A stretch of DNA of 21,385 nt, from NCBI GenBank assembly GCA_030038955.1, contig JASHQV010000295.1:1-21385 (forward strand), read 5' to 3'. The notes beneath the pieces were generated by a model, which was not told the origin of the DNA, ran no database searches, and saw only the letters and a list, made by a program, of their open reading frames with translations. The translations under genes and the position numbers were made by a program. The first letter of the stretch is position 1. Each line of letters begins with the position of its first letter. The stretch is from Solirubrobacteraceae bacterium (GTDB lineage: Bacteria; Actinomycetota; Thermoleophilia; Solirubrobacterales; Solirubrobacteraceae). Below, one piece after another: positions 1 through 6,485 of this stretch.

Positions 1-2
1 CC

Positions 3-551
3 GCCTCTCGGCGCGGAGGCGCGATCGTGCTGGGCGTCGCCGGCGTGATCCTGGCGGCGATCGTCGTGGTCGTGGTTGTCGTGGTGGTGAGCAGCAGCGG
101 CAGCTCTGGCTCGCGCAACACGGCTGCGCGCACCCGCGGCCACACGACTTCCGCGGCGACGACGACATCCACCACCTCGACCACGACGAAGCTCATCACC
201 CAGGTGAACCTGGTCTCGCCAGCGGGTATCAAGGACCGCGTCGGCATCGCTCAGGTGATCAGCGAGGGCTCGGCGCTCGGGATCGTGCTCGTCGCCCAGC
301 ACGTGCCCGCCAACGTCACGACCAAGGGCAAGGCAAACGCCTACGCGGTGTGGCTGTACAACTCCGACAGCGACTGCAAGCTGATCGGCTTCGTCGACAA
401 GCGCGTCGGCTCGGACGGCCGGCTCGAGACGGAGGGAGGGCTTCCCACCAACGCATCCGACTACAAGGAGATGCTGGTCACGCTGGAGACCCAGCAGAAG
501 CCGACAAAGCCCGGCCAGATCATCCTCGAGGGATCGCTCAAGCTGTCGTAG
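3..551 (+). CDS. Membrane-anchored protein with RskA-like extracellular domain (5' end cut by window)
   Basis: The reading frame is open to the window edge. The first readable residues (ASRRGGAIV) run straight into a long hydrophobic segment rich in Val, so the GTG at 27 is probably internal and the N-terminus is missing. After the single membrane segment comes a Ser/Thr-rich linker of about 30 residues, then a globular domain of about 115 residues. That domain has the pattern seen in the C-terminal domain of anti-sigma-K factor RskA: an AYAVWLY strand, a GFVDKRVGSDGRL stretch, MLVTLET, then PTKPGQIILEG near the end. In that family this part lies outside the membrane, and the missing N-terminus would bind a sigma factor. 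No sigma factor gene is visible here, so the anti-sigma role is inferred. It could be only a secreted-domain relative. It is convergent with the SRPBCC gene. Confidence 0.6.
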   Translation, partial: ASRRGGAIVLGVAGVILAAIVVVVVVVVVSSSGSSGSRNTAARTRGHTTSAATTTSTTSTTTKLITQVNLVSPAGIKDRVGIAQVISEGSALGIVLVAQHVPANVTTKGKANAYAVWLYNSDSDCKLIGFVDKRVGSDGRLETEGGLPTNASDYKEMLVTLETQQKPTKPGQIILEGSLKLS

Positions 552-600
552 CGCGCTGCCGAGGTGTGCGTTAGTGGCGCCCCGACCCGAGTCCCCCGGA

Positions 601-621
601 CCGTCGACGGCGCTTCGACGG
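601..621. terminator. Hairpin between convergent genes, possible bidirectional terminator
   Basis: A perfect 7-bp inverted repeat (CCGTCGA / TCGACGG) encloses a 7-nt loop. It lies 49 bases after the stop of the RskA-like gene and just before the stop codon of the convergent SRPBCC gene. There is no T-tract on either side, so it would be the actinobacterial U-less type. Its function is inferred from position and symmetry. Confidence 0.4.
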
Positions 622-630
622 GAGCCTGCC

Positions 631-1062
631 TCAGACGATCGCCGACAGCGCCTCGAGCGCCTCGCCGAGCTTGCGGCGGGTGGCGCGCCGCAGCATCCAT
701 CCTCCCATCCGCGAATACCCGCGCAGGCGCTGGCGCTGGCTGATCGTCACCTGCGTACGCTCGCCGGCTGGCTCCACCAGCAGCTCGATCGCGGACTCCG
801 CCAGAACCCGCTCGAACGGCGTACCGACCAGCTCCTGCTCCCACACCTGCCGGCGCGGCGGCTCGCTGTCGGTAACCCGGAAGTCGATCCGCACCGGCCG
901 TCCGCGGCGGGTGTAGACGACCTCGGTGAAGCGATTGTCGCTGACCCCCTCGACCCGCCTGACCCCCGGCCACCAGCGCGGCAGATGGTGGGCGTCCGCC
1001 GCCACCGACCAGACCCGCTCAGGCGGCGCCGGGAGCGTGCGGCTGCGACTCACCCGCGGCAT
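631..1062 (-). CDS. SRPBCC (START-like) family protein
   Basis: A 143-residue protein with the SRPBCC/polyketide-cyclase-like pattern. It starts with a short strand (SRTLPAPPERVW), then the helix region with HHLPRWWPGV, then alternating strands (FTEVVYTRRGRPVRIDFRV, TQVTISQRQRLRG) and a long C-terminal amphipathic helix with RRATRRKLGEALEAL. These folds form a cavity for a hydrophobic ligand. The ligand here is unknown. I chose the ATG at 1062 because the fold begins directly after it. A TTG at 1116 is possible and has a GGAG seven bases upstream, but it would add an Arg/Pro/Ala tail of 18 residues with no family match. It is the last gene of the proS-apt run, on the same strand 80 bases behind apt, and is probably co-transcribed. 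Confidence 0.75.
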   Translation of the reverse strand: MPRVSRSRTLPAPPERVWSVAADAHHLPRWWPGVRRVEGVSDNRFTEVVYTRRGRPVRIDFRVTDSEPPRRQVWEQELVGTPFERVLAESAIELLVEPAGERTQVTISQRQRLRGYSRMGGWMLRRATRRKLGEALEALSAIV

Positions 1063-1142
1063 CCGCGCAGGGCTCGCGCGAGTGGCTGGAGGAGCCCGAG
1101 CTGGCGTCCGCGGCAAGCCATCGCTCCGCTGCTCCCGTGGCC

Positions 1143-1688
1143 CTACTCGTCGTAGGTGATCAGCGCGTGGACCGGGTGCGGCACGAGCCGCTTGCGTCCG
1201 CCCAGGAGGCGCAGCTCGACCAGGAACGCGCAGGCGATCACCTCTCCACCGAGCTTCGCCACGAGGTCGGACAGCGCGGACGCGGTCCCGCCCGTCGCCA
1301 GCAGGTCGTCGTGGATCAGCACCCGGGCGCCGCCGGCGATCGCGTCGGCGTGCACCTCGAGCACGTCGAGTCCGTACTCGAGCGCGTACTCGGCGCTGAG
1401 CGTCTCGTGCGGGAGCTTCCCGGGCCGGCGGGCGGGCACGAAGCCAGCGTGCAGCGCTTGCGCCAGGGCGCCACCGAGGATGAACCCGCGGGCCTCGGGG
1501 GCGACGACGAAATCGATCTCCAGATCCTGTGCGTAGCGAGCCAGGCGGGCGACCGCCACCGCCAGCGCGCGCGGGTCCAGCAGCAGCGGCGTGATGTCCC
1601 TGAAGACGATCCCCGGACGCGGGAAGTCCGGGATGTCGCGGATGAAGGCGCGCAGGTTGACGCCTTCGGTGGAGCGCTGCGCGGGCAC
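1143..1688 (-). CDS. apt: Adenine phosphoribosyltransferase
   Basis: Converts adenine and PRPP to AMP and pyrophosphate in the cytosol (purine salvage). The 181 residues match the family length. Diagnostic motifs are visible: FPRPGIVFRDITPLL near residue 22, EARGF at 65-69, RPGKLP at 88-93, the YALEYGLDVLEVH segment at 101-113, and the PRPP-binding loop VLIHDDLLATGGTA at 123-136. The start is a GTG only three bases after the TAA stop of the upstream MerR gene, so translation is likely coupled; no clear Shine-Dalgarno sequence is seen. In actinobacteria apt often sits near rel, but here it closes a signalling-gene operon. The catalytic motifs are intact. Confidence 0.95.
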   Translation of the reverse strand: MPAQRSTEGVNLRAFIRDIPDFPRPGIVFRDITPLLLDPRALAVAVARLARYAQDLEIDFVVAPEARGFILGGALAQALHAGFVPARRPGKLPHETLSAEYALEYGLDVLEVHADAIAGGARVLIHDDLLATGGTASALSDLVAKLGGEVIACAFLVELRLLGGRKRLVPHPVHALITYDE

Positions 1689-1691
1689 CGC

Positions 1692-2456
1692 TTAGGTGGC
1701 GATCTTGCGCAGGTCGCGAATCAGCAGCAGGTGCTTGAGATGCGTGGTGACCGAGGCGAGGTTCTCGAGCGCCTCGATCGCCTCCTTGCGCCGCTCGGGA
1801 TTGCGCGACCGCAGCGCCGGCGCGAGGATGCTCTGCAGCAGCTGCGCCTCGCGATCGGCGGAGGTCCGGAACACCCGGAGGTTGCGTCCCCCGACGCCGT
1901 AGCGGGCCAGCTCCGACACCGCGCGGATGATCTCACGCTCGGTGTCGTCGAAGTAGCGGGTGCCATCGCGGACATCGCCCTTGATCACGCCGAACTCCAC
2001 CAGCTCGGAGACCAGCTTGGCGTCGGCGCCGCTCTCATCGGTGATGTCCTGGAGCGAGTACACAGCCCCCGCGGCACGTACGCTCACGGCGCTGCGCCGC
2101 AGGGTGCTGGCATCGACGCCGGCGCGGACCTCGCGGTCTGAGCGGCCCCCGGCGAGCTCCTGGCGAATCACCCGCAGCGGCAGAAACTCGTCCCGCTGCA
2201 GGCGGAGGATCGTGCGCAGGCGCTGCACATCGGCTTGCGTGTACAGGCGGTATCCGCCCTGGGTGCGCCGCGGGGCGAGCAGCTTCTGATCCTCCAGGTA
2301 GCGGATCTTCGAGATCGAGATGTCCGGAAACTCCTGCTCGAGCGCCTTGCAGACGGCCCCGATCGTGACCGACTTCTGGGGCGGACGCCCGCTGGCGACG
2401 TCCGCTGCCTCTGGCGCCTCCAATGGAAGCTCGTGCGGGTCGGGCGCGCTGGTCAC
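1692..2456 (-). CDS. ftsR: MerR-family transcriptional regulator, FtsR-like
   Basis: A 254-residue DNA-binding protein. After an acidic tail of about 28 residues comes a MerR winged helix-turn-helix (about 29-100), with SISKIRYLEDQKLLAPRRT, GGYRLYTQADVQRLR and LQRDEFLPLRVIRQEL. This pattern is that of actinobacterial FtsR / Mycobacterium Rv1828, which in Corynebacterium activates ftsZ. The C-terminal region is helical and long, with no metal-binding Cys as in MerR proper, and likely senses something other than a metal. It starts with a GTG that overlaps the TGA stop of the FHA gene (GTGA), so the two are translationally coupled. The garA-ftsR order is the same as in Mycobacterium (Rv1827-Rv1828), which strongly supports the name. 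Its target genes are not shown by the sequence. Confidence 0.85.
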   Translation of the reverse strand: MTSAPDPHELPLEAPEAADVASGRPPQKSVTIGAVCKALEQEFPDISISKIRYLEDQKLLAPRRTQGGYRLYTQADVQRLRTILRLQRDEFLPLRVIRQELAGGRSDREVRAGVDASTLRRSAVSVRAAGAVYSLQDITDESGADAKLVSELVEFGVIKGDVRDGTRYFDDTEREIIRAVSELARYGVGGRNLRVFRTSADREAQLLQSILAPALRSRNPERRKEAIEALENLASVTTHLKHLLLIRDLRKIAT

Positions 2457-2920
2457 CGGCTGAGGAACGCTAGCTTGTACTTGCCGACCTGCAGCTCGTC
2501 GCCGTCGGCGAGGCGGTGCGACTCGATCCGCCGGCGGTTGACGTACGTCCCGTTCAGCGAGCCGCAGTCATCTAGGTAGAAGTCGTCGCCGCGGCGGACG
2601 ATCACAGCGTGGTCACGGGATACCGTGACATCGTCGAGGAACACGTCGCTGTCGGGCCTGCGGCCCACGGTCATCCGGTCGCCGTCGAGCGGAAATGTCT
2701 CGCCCGCGCGCCCGCCGCCGGAGCGGATCACGAGCGAGGCGCCGCCCGCAGTCGCCTGCTCGAGCGAGACCTCCTCGAAGTCACCCGTGTCGCTCACCCG
2801 AAAGGTCGCGGTCGTGGCACCGGTGCTCGACTCCGAGCGCGCCAGGAACGCACCGCACCGCTGGCAGTAGTTGGCGCCATCGTCGTTGGCGAAACCGCAC
2901 TCGGGGCAGTGCTGAGCCAC
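2453..2920 (-). CDS. garA: Zinc-ribbon plus FHA-domain protein, GarA/OdhI-like
   Basis: A 155-residue protein with two parts. The N-terminus is a zinc ribbon, CPEC (Cys5, Cys8) and CQRC (Cys19, Cys22). A short linker holds TTATFRVSD (Thr36, Thr37), then comes an FHA domain from about residue 62 to the end, with GRRPDSD (Arg87), VSRDH (Ser101, His104) and GSLNGTYVN (Asn123). The FHA part is nearly identical in motif to mycobacterial GarA. The linker resembles the GarA phospho-site ETTSVFRAD, where a Ser/Thr kinase phosphorylates Thr and the FHA domain then binds it intramolecularly. GarA/OdhI inhibits 2-oxoglutarate dehydrogenase and redirects 2-oxoglutarate metabolism. The zinc ribbon is an addition relative to mycobacterial GarA. 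The start is a GTG 10 bases after the upstream stop, with a GAAAGG ribosome site. The exact phospho-residue is inferred. Confidence 0.88.
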   Translation of the reverse strand: MAQHCPECGFANDDGANYCQRCGAFLARSESSTGATTATFRVSDTGDFEEVSLEQATAGGASLVIRSGGGRAGETFPLDGDRMTVGRRPDSDVFLDDVTVSRDHAVIVRRGDDFYLDDCGSLNGTYVNRRRIESHRLADGDELQVGKYKLAFLSR

Positions 2921-2930
2921 GCCCGCCTTT

Positions 2931-3206
2931 CTACTCGAGGCTGTCGGAGTCGTCGCCCTCGGCCTGGGCCGGGACGCGGCCGGCCAGGATGTCGGTCAGC
3001 TGCTGAACGTCGGCGCCCGAGATCACCAGCTCACCGCTCTCATCCTTCTTGCGCAAGCGGTTGACCAGCTCCGCGCGCAGGATGTCGATCTTCCCGTGCA
3101 GGATGCGCCGCTGGTAGGAGATCTCCATCTCCTCGTTGGTCAGCTCCTTGATCAGATCCTTCAGCTCCTGATCCGTCAGCGAGCCGAGATCCGGAAACGT
3201 GTCCAT
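2931..3206 (-). CDS. RsiG-like small coiled-coil protein, possible c-di-GMP-binding anti-sigma factor
   Basis: A 91-residue, highly charged helical protein. The region EEMEISYQRRILHGKID fits E(X)3S(X)2R(X)3[Q]H(X)3D at Glu26, Ser30, Arg33, His37 and Asp41. This is the c-di-GMP motif of RsiG, the anti-sigma factor of WhiG, but with His where Streptomyces has Gln. Only one motif copy is present. As I recall, Rubrobacter RsiG also has a single copy and works as a homodimer. The helix continues (DILRAELVNRLRKK), followed by an acidic tail. I chose the ATG at 3206 because an AGAGG lies nine bases upstream; an ATG at 3212 (two residues more) has only three bases of spacing. It has its own promoter and stands 10 bases before the FHA gene. 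The cognate sigma factor is not in this window, so the role is inferred from the motif. Confidence 0.7.
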   Translation of the reverse strand: MDTFPDLGSLTDQELKDLIKELTNEEMEISYQRRILHGKIDILRAELVNRLRKKDESGELVISGADVQQLTDILAGRVPAQAEGDDSDSLE

Positions 3207-3259
3207 GGGCATGAGCCTCTGCTTACCCCCGTGCTGCAGTTGTGGTGATGAGAGACGCG

Positions 3260-3287
3260 AGTATACCCCGGCAGGTCCCAGGGTCAA
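3260..3287 (-). promoter_or_regulatory. Housekeeping-type promoter for rsiG-like/garA/ftsR/apt genes
   Basis: On the minus strand, TTGACC (3282-3287) and TATACT (3260-3265) are separated by exactly 16 bases. Each hexamer is one change from the sigma-70 consensus, which is striking in such GC-rich DNA. The -35 box contains the TGA stop codon of the pgsA-like gene. Transcription should start near 3253, giving a leader of about 45 bases that carries the AGAGG ribosome site. Confidence 0.75.
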
Positions 3288-3982
3288 TCTGAGCTTGAGG
3301 CTTGCCTTTCGGGGCGGGCGCGAGGCCCAAGCCCGCGGCCGCCGGCACGCAGCTCCGCGATTCCCCGCCTGACGTACAGCAGGGTCGCGGTCAGCGTCAA
3401 CGCCAGACCCACGTACAGCAGGATCAGCCCCAGCCAGTGGACGCCGGCCATCGCGAAGAACGGCGCGCCCATGATCGGGGCCACTCCGAGCCGCCCCGGC
3501 CAGTTGATCTTCAGGTCGACGCCCCGGCGCAGGCCGTAGCGACTGAGGCACAGCATCAGCAGCTCGCGCGCGACCGCGACGAGCAGCGCCCACCTCGGCA
3601 GCAGCGAGAAGTCGAAGCAGACCGCCATCCCGGCGACGATCAGCAGCCGGTCGACGATCGGGTCCAGCAGCGTACCGAGGCGGCTGTACTGACCGGTCAG
3701 CCGCGCCGCGAACCCGTCCGCGTAGTCGGCCCAGCCGATCACCGCGAACAGCGTCACCGACAGCGCGTTCTGACCGTGCCGGCTGCTCAGTGCCACGACC
3801 ACGAACACGGGGATCAGGGCCGCTCGCACGTAGCCGATCGCGTTCGGGAGCGTCCACGGCTGCAACGGCTGCCCGGCGCGGGTGGCCGTCGGCGAGGGGC
3901 CGGAGCGGTCGACTCCGAACAGGCGGCGCCGGCTCACCCTCCGGGGTCCAGCTGACTGCCGACCGCCGCCCGCGTGCGTCAT
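3284..3982 (-). CDS. pgsA: CDP-alcohol phosphatidyltransferase (PgsA/cardiolipin-synthase type)
   Basis: An integral membrane enzyme of 232 residues that transfers a phosphatidyl group from CDP-diacylglycerol to an alcohol, most likely glycerol-3-phosphate. The family signature DxxDGxxAR...GxxxDxxxD is complete: Asp86, Asp89, Gly90, Arg94, Gly103, Asp107, Asp111. The first 40 residues are a basic, disordered cytoplasmic tail, followed by several membrane helices and a basic C-terminal tail. The start is an ATG 15 bases behind the proS stop with AGGA just upstream. Sequence alone does not decide between phosphatidylglycerophosphate synthase, cardiolipin synthase and a relative. Proximity to garA and ftsR resembles the mycobacterial pgsA2 neighbourhood. 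Confidence 0.85.
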   Translation of the reverse strand: MTHAGGGRQSAGPRRVSRRRLFGVDRSGPSPTATRAGQPLQPWTLPNAIGYVRAALIPVFVVVALSSRHGQNALSVTLFAVIGWADYADGFAARLTGQYSRLGTLLDPIVDRLLIVAGMAVCFDFSLLPRWALLVAVARELLMLCLSRYGLRRGVDLKINWPGRLGVAPIMGAPFFAMAGVHWLGLILLYVGLALTLTATLLYVRRGIAELRAGGRGLGPRARPERQASSSD

Positions 3983-3997
3983 CGGTCCTGCCAGTCG

Positions 3998-5689
3998 CTA
4001 CGGGAGCCCGCCCCAGAGCTCGGCGACCGCGGCGGCTGCGGCGTCGAGCTGGACGGCGCGCGTCTCGCGGCCGCGGCGGATCTGCACCTCCAGCTCGCCG
4101 GCCGCCAGCGACCGTCGCCCCACGGTTAGACGCAGCGGACAGCCGAGCAGCTCGGCGTCGTTGAACTTCTCGCCAGCTCCCGCCTCGCGGTCGTCGTACA
4201 GGATGCGGAGGCCGGCCGCCTCGAGCTCGGCATACAGAGAATCGCTCAGCATCCGCTCGTCGCTGCCGGGCTTGCCGAGCGTCACCAGGTGCACGTCGAA
4301 CGGGGCGATCGCGCGGGGCCAGCTGATCCCCTGGTCGTCGGCGAACTGCTCGACGGCGGCGGCCGCCGCGCGCGCCGGCCCGAATCCGTAGCAGCCCATC
4401 CAGATCAGCTGCTGGTGGCCGGACTCGTCGAGGTAGGTGGCCCCGAGCGGCTCCGAGTAGTGGGTGCCGAGCTTGAAGATGTTGCCGACCTCGATCGCCC
4501 GCTCGATCCGCAGCGGCGCGCCGCCGACGGTGTCGCCCGCCACGACCTTGCGCACGTCGGCCTGCTCGAACTGGAAGTCGCGTCCCGGCTCGACGCCGCG
4601 CAGGTGGAGGTCCGCACGGTTGGCGCCGGTCACGTACGAGGCACCGTCGCCGGTCCGCACCGCGGCGTCCAGCACGACCCGCATGTCAGCCCCCACCGGG
4701 CCGATGAAGCCGGGCGGGCCGAGGCGCTGCTGCACCTCGTCGGGATGGGCCGGCCGGAACTGCGAGCGCAGCGCCAGCCCCAGCTTGATCTCATTGATCC
4801 GGTGGTCGCCGCGCAGCATCACGAGCACCAGCTCGCCGCCGTCGAGCACCACCGGGAACGCCTTCAGCAGCGCCCCCGCGGGCAGCTCCAGCGCGCCGGC
4901 GACCGCCTCGATCGTGGTCATCCCCGGGGTCGGCACCGTCTCGGGCGCCGACGCGTGCGCCGGCAGCTCGACCGGCTGGGCGTCGGCCGTCGCCACCTCC
5001 ATGTTGGCCGCGTACCCCCCGGCGAGCACCACCTCGTTCTCGCCCGCCGGGCACGGTGCCATGTACTCGTGGGCGCCGAAACCGCCGATCATCCCGACAT
5101 CGGCCTCGACCCGGTACCACTCGAGCCCGCAGCGGTCCATGATCCGGTCGTAGGCGACCACGTGCTTGTCGTAGGCGCGCCCGAGCGCCTCCTCGTCACG
5201 GTCGAACGTGTAGGAGTCCTTCATCACGAACTCGCGCGTTCGCAGCACGCCCGCGCGGGGGCGCGGCTCGTCGCGCTCCTTGACCTGGATGTGGTAGAGG
5301 ATCCGGGGCAGATCGCGATATGAGCGGATGATCGTGGCGACGTGCGTGGTGACCACCTCCTCGTGCGTCATCGCCAGCACCAGGTCGGCGCCGCGGCGAT
5401 CCTTGAGCTTGAACAGCTCCTCGATCCCGTAGCGGCCGCTGCGCCGCCATAGCTCAGCCGGCTGCAGCACCGGCATCAGCATCTCCTCGCCGCCGATCGC
5501 GTCCATCTCCTGGCGGACGATCTCGACGATCCGCTGGTGCACGCGCCAGCCGGCCGGCAGCCACGACCACAGCCCCGAGCCGACCTGCCGGATCAGCCCC
5601 GCCCGGACCATCAGCTTGTGGCTGATCGCCTCGGCGTCGGCGGGCGGCTCCCGCTCGGTCGGCAGCAGGTACTCGGATAGGCGCGGCAT
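3998..5689 (-). CDS. proS: Prolyl-tRNA synthetase (bacterial type with editing insert)
   Basis: Charges tRNA-Pro with proline in the cytosol. The 563 residues match the bacterial form. Class II motifs are visible: motif 1 region MPVLQPAELWRRSGR, LAMTHEE, motif 2 with ILYHIQVKERDEPRPRAG and REFVMKDSYTF, and motif 3 as GCYGFGPAR. The segment between motifs 2 and 3 (about residues 225-395) is the INS editing domain, ending with YVTGANRADLHLRGVEPGRDF-like sequence. The anticodon-binding domain follows (PFDVHLVTLG, ILYDDREAGAGEKFNDAELLGCPLRLTVG). The start is an ATG at 5689, 71 bases from the divergent sodA start, with no clear Shine-Dalgarno sequence. It is the first gene of the minus-strand run. 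Motif 3 has Phe where Ile is more usual, a mild variation. Confidence 0.96.
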   Translation of the reverse strand: MPRLSEYLLPTEREPPADAEAISHKLMVRAGLIRQVGSGLWSWLPAGWRVHQRIVEIVRQEMDAIGGEEMLMPVLQPAELWRRSGRYGIEELFKLKDRRGADLVLAMTHEEVVTTHVATIIRSYRDLPRILYHIQVKERDEPRPRAGVLRTREFVMKDSYTFDRDEEALGRAYDKHVVAYDRIMDRCGLEWYRVEADVGMIGGFGAHEYMAPCPAGENEVVLAGGYAANMEVATADAQPVELPAHASAPETVPTPGMTTIEAVAGALELPAGALLKAFPVVLDGGELVLVMLRGDHRINEIKLGLALRSQFRPAHPDEVQQRLGPPGFIGPVGADMRVVLDAAVRTGDGASYVTGANRADLHLRGVEPGRDFQFEQADVRKVVAGDTVGGAPLRIERAIEVGNIFKLGTHYSEPLGATYLDESGHQQLIWMGCYGFGPARAAAAAVEQFADDQGISWPRAIAPFDVHLVTLGKPGSDERMLSDSLYAELEAAGLRILYDDREAGAGEKFNDAELLGCPLRLTVGRRSLAAGELEVQIRRGRETRAVQLDAAAAAVAELWGGLP

Positions 5690-5746
5690 CAGTGCGGAAT
5701 CGTCTCAGGAGTGGTATGACGCCAGCAACAAGCCCCAAGCGTACGC

Positions 5747-5752
5747 AAGGAG
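5747..5752 (+). promoter_or_regulatory. Ribosome binding site of sodA
   Basis: AAGGAG with eight bases before the ATG at 5761. It is one of the strongest Shine-Dalgarno sequences in the window and fixes the sodA start, ruling out a longer frame from further upstream. Confidence 0.85.
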
Positions 5753-5760
5753 ATCCTCAC

Positions 5761-6363
5761 ATGGCCTACGACCTTCCCCCACTCCCCTACGGCTACGACG
5801 CGCTCGAGCCGCACATCGACGAGGCGACGATGCGGGTCCACCACGACAAGCATCACGCCACCTACGTGACCAACACGAACGCGGCGCTCGAGGGCACCGA
5901 CTGGGCAGACCGTCCGATCGCCGAGGTGCTGCGCAGCATCGACGCGATCCCCGCCGACAAGCGCACCGCGGTTCGCAACAACGGCGGCGGGCACTCCAAC
6001 CACGAGCTCTTCTGGCAGTGGATGTCGCCAGCTGGTGGCGGCGAGCCGGAGGGGGCGCTGCGGCAGGCGCTCGACTCGGCGTTCGGGTCGTTCGAGCAGT
6101 TCAAGGCGGCGCTGAAGGACGCCGGCGTGAAGCGCTTCGGCTCGGGCTGGGCGTGGCTGGTGCACGACGGCTCCGGTCTGCAGATCGTCTCGACCGCAAA
6201 CCAGGACAGCCCCTACATGGACGGGCAGACGCCGCTGCTCGGCCTCGACGTGTGGGAGCACGCCTACTACCTCCACTATCAGAACCGCCGCCCGGACTAC
6301 ATCGACGCCTGGTGGAACGTGGTCAACTGGCCGCGGGTGGCCGAGGGGTTCGAGCGGGTCTGA
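5761..6363 (+). CDS. sodA: Superoxide dismutase, Mn-type
   Basis: Dismutates superoxide to oxygen and hydrogen peroxide. The 200 residues match the Fe/Mn family. The four metal ligands are visible: His27 (in RVHHDKHHATY), His81 (HSNHELFW), Asp163 and His167 (DVWEHAYY). The GGGHSNHELFWQWMSP context and the active-site Gln in TANQDSP (about residue 148) point to manganese over iron, though cambialistic use cannot be excluded. There is no signal peptide, so it is cytosolic. It is monocistronic, divergent from proS over 71 bases and convergent with ispG, with a hairpin 13 bases after the stop. Confidence 0.96.
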   Translation: MAYDLPPLPYGYDALEPHIDEATMRVHHDKHHATYVTNTNAALEGTDWADRPIAEVLRSIDAIPADKRTAVRNNGGGHSNHELFWQWMSPAGGGEPEGALRQALDSAFGSFEQFKAALKDAGVKRFGSGWAWLVHDGSGLQIVSTANQDSPYMDGQTPLLGLDVWEHAYYLHYQNRRPDYIDAWWNVVNWPRVAEGFERV

Positions 6364-6376
6364 TCAGCTGTTCGAT

Positions 6377-6401
6377 GGGGGCGCCATGGTGGGGCGCCCC
6401 C
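6377..6401. terminator. Hairpin terminator after sodA
   Basis: A perfect 9-bp stem (GGGGGCGCC / GGCGCCCCC) with a 7-nt loop begins 14 bases after the sodA stop. Only two T residues follow. Position between convergent genes suggests a terminator, perhaps also acting on ispG transcripts. Confidence 0.6.
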
Positions 6402-6405
6402 TTGG

Positions 6406-6455
6406 GGTTGCTCGTTTGGGCGCCCTCGTGCGGTTGCTCGTTTGGGCGCCCTCGT
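6406..6455. repeat. Two-copy 26-bp tandem repeat (24 bp identical)
   Basis: The 24-bp unit beginning GGTTGCTCGTTTGGGCGCC is present at 6406-6429 and again, identical, at 6432-6455. It lies in the sodA-ispG gap between the terminator hairpin and the ispG stop. No coding role is apparent; it may be a simple slippage duplication. Confidence 0.8.
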
Positions 6456-6485
6456 AGGGGCACGCCCGCGCGGCCAGCGTTCGCG

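Noticed and set aside
1137..2141. Long plus-strand frame (334 residues)
   Set aside because: It is antisense to apt and ftsR, both with clear family motifs. Its Arg/Gln/His-rich translation is typical of a GC-rich shadow frame.
2931..3857. 308-residue version of the rsiG-like gene
   Set aside because: The first 215 residues are a shifted frame of pgsA, Arg/Gly-rich. The real promoter and ribosome site lie just upstream of 3206/3212.
4289..5323. Long plus-strand frame (344 residues)
   Set aside because: Antisense to proS, which is certain. The translation is Arg/His-rich without motifs.
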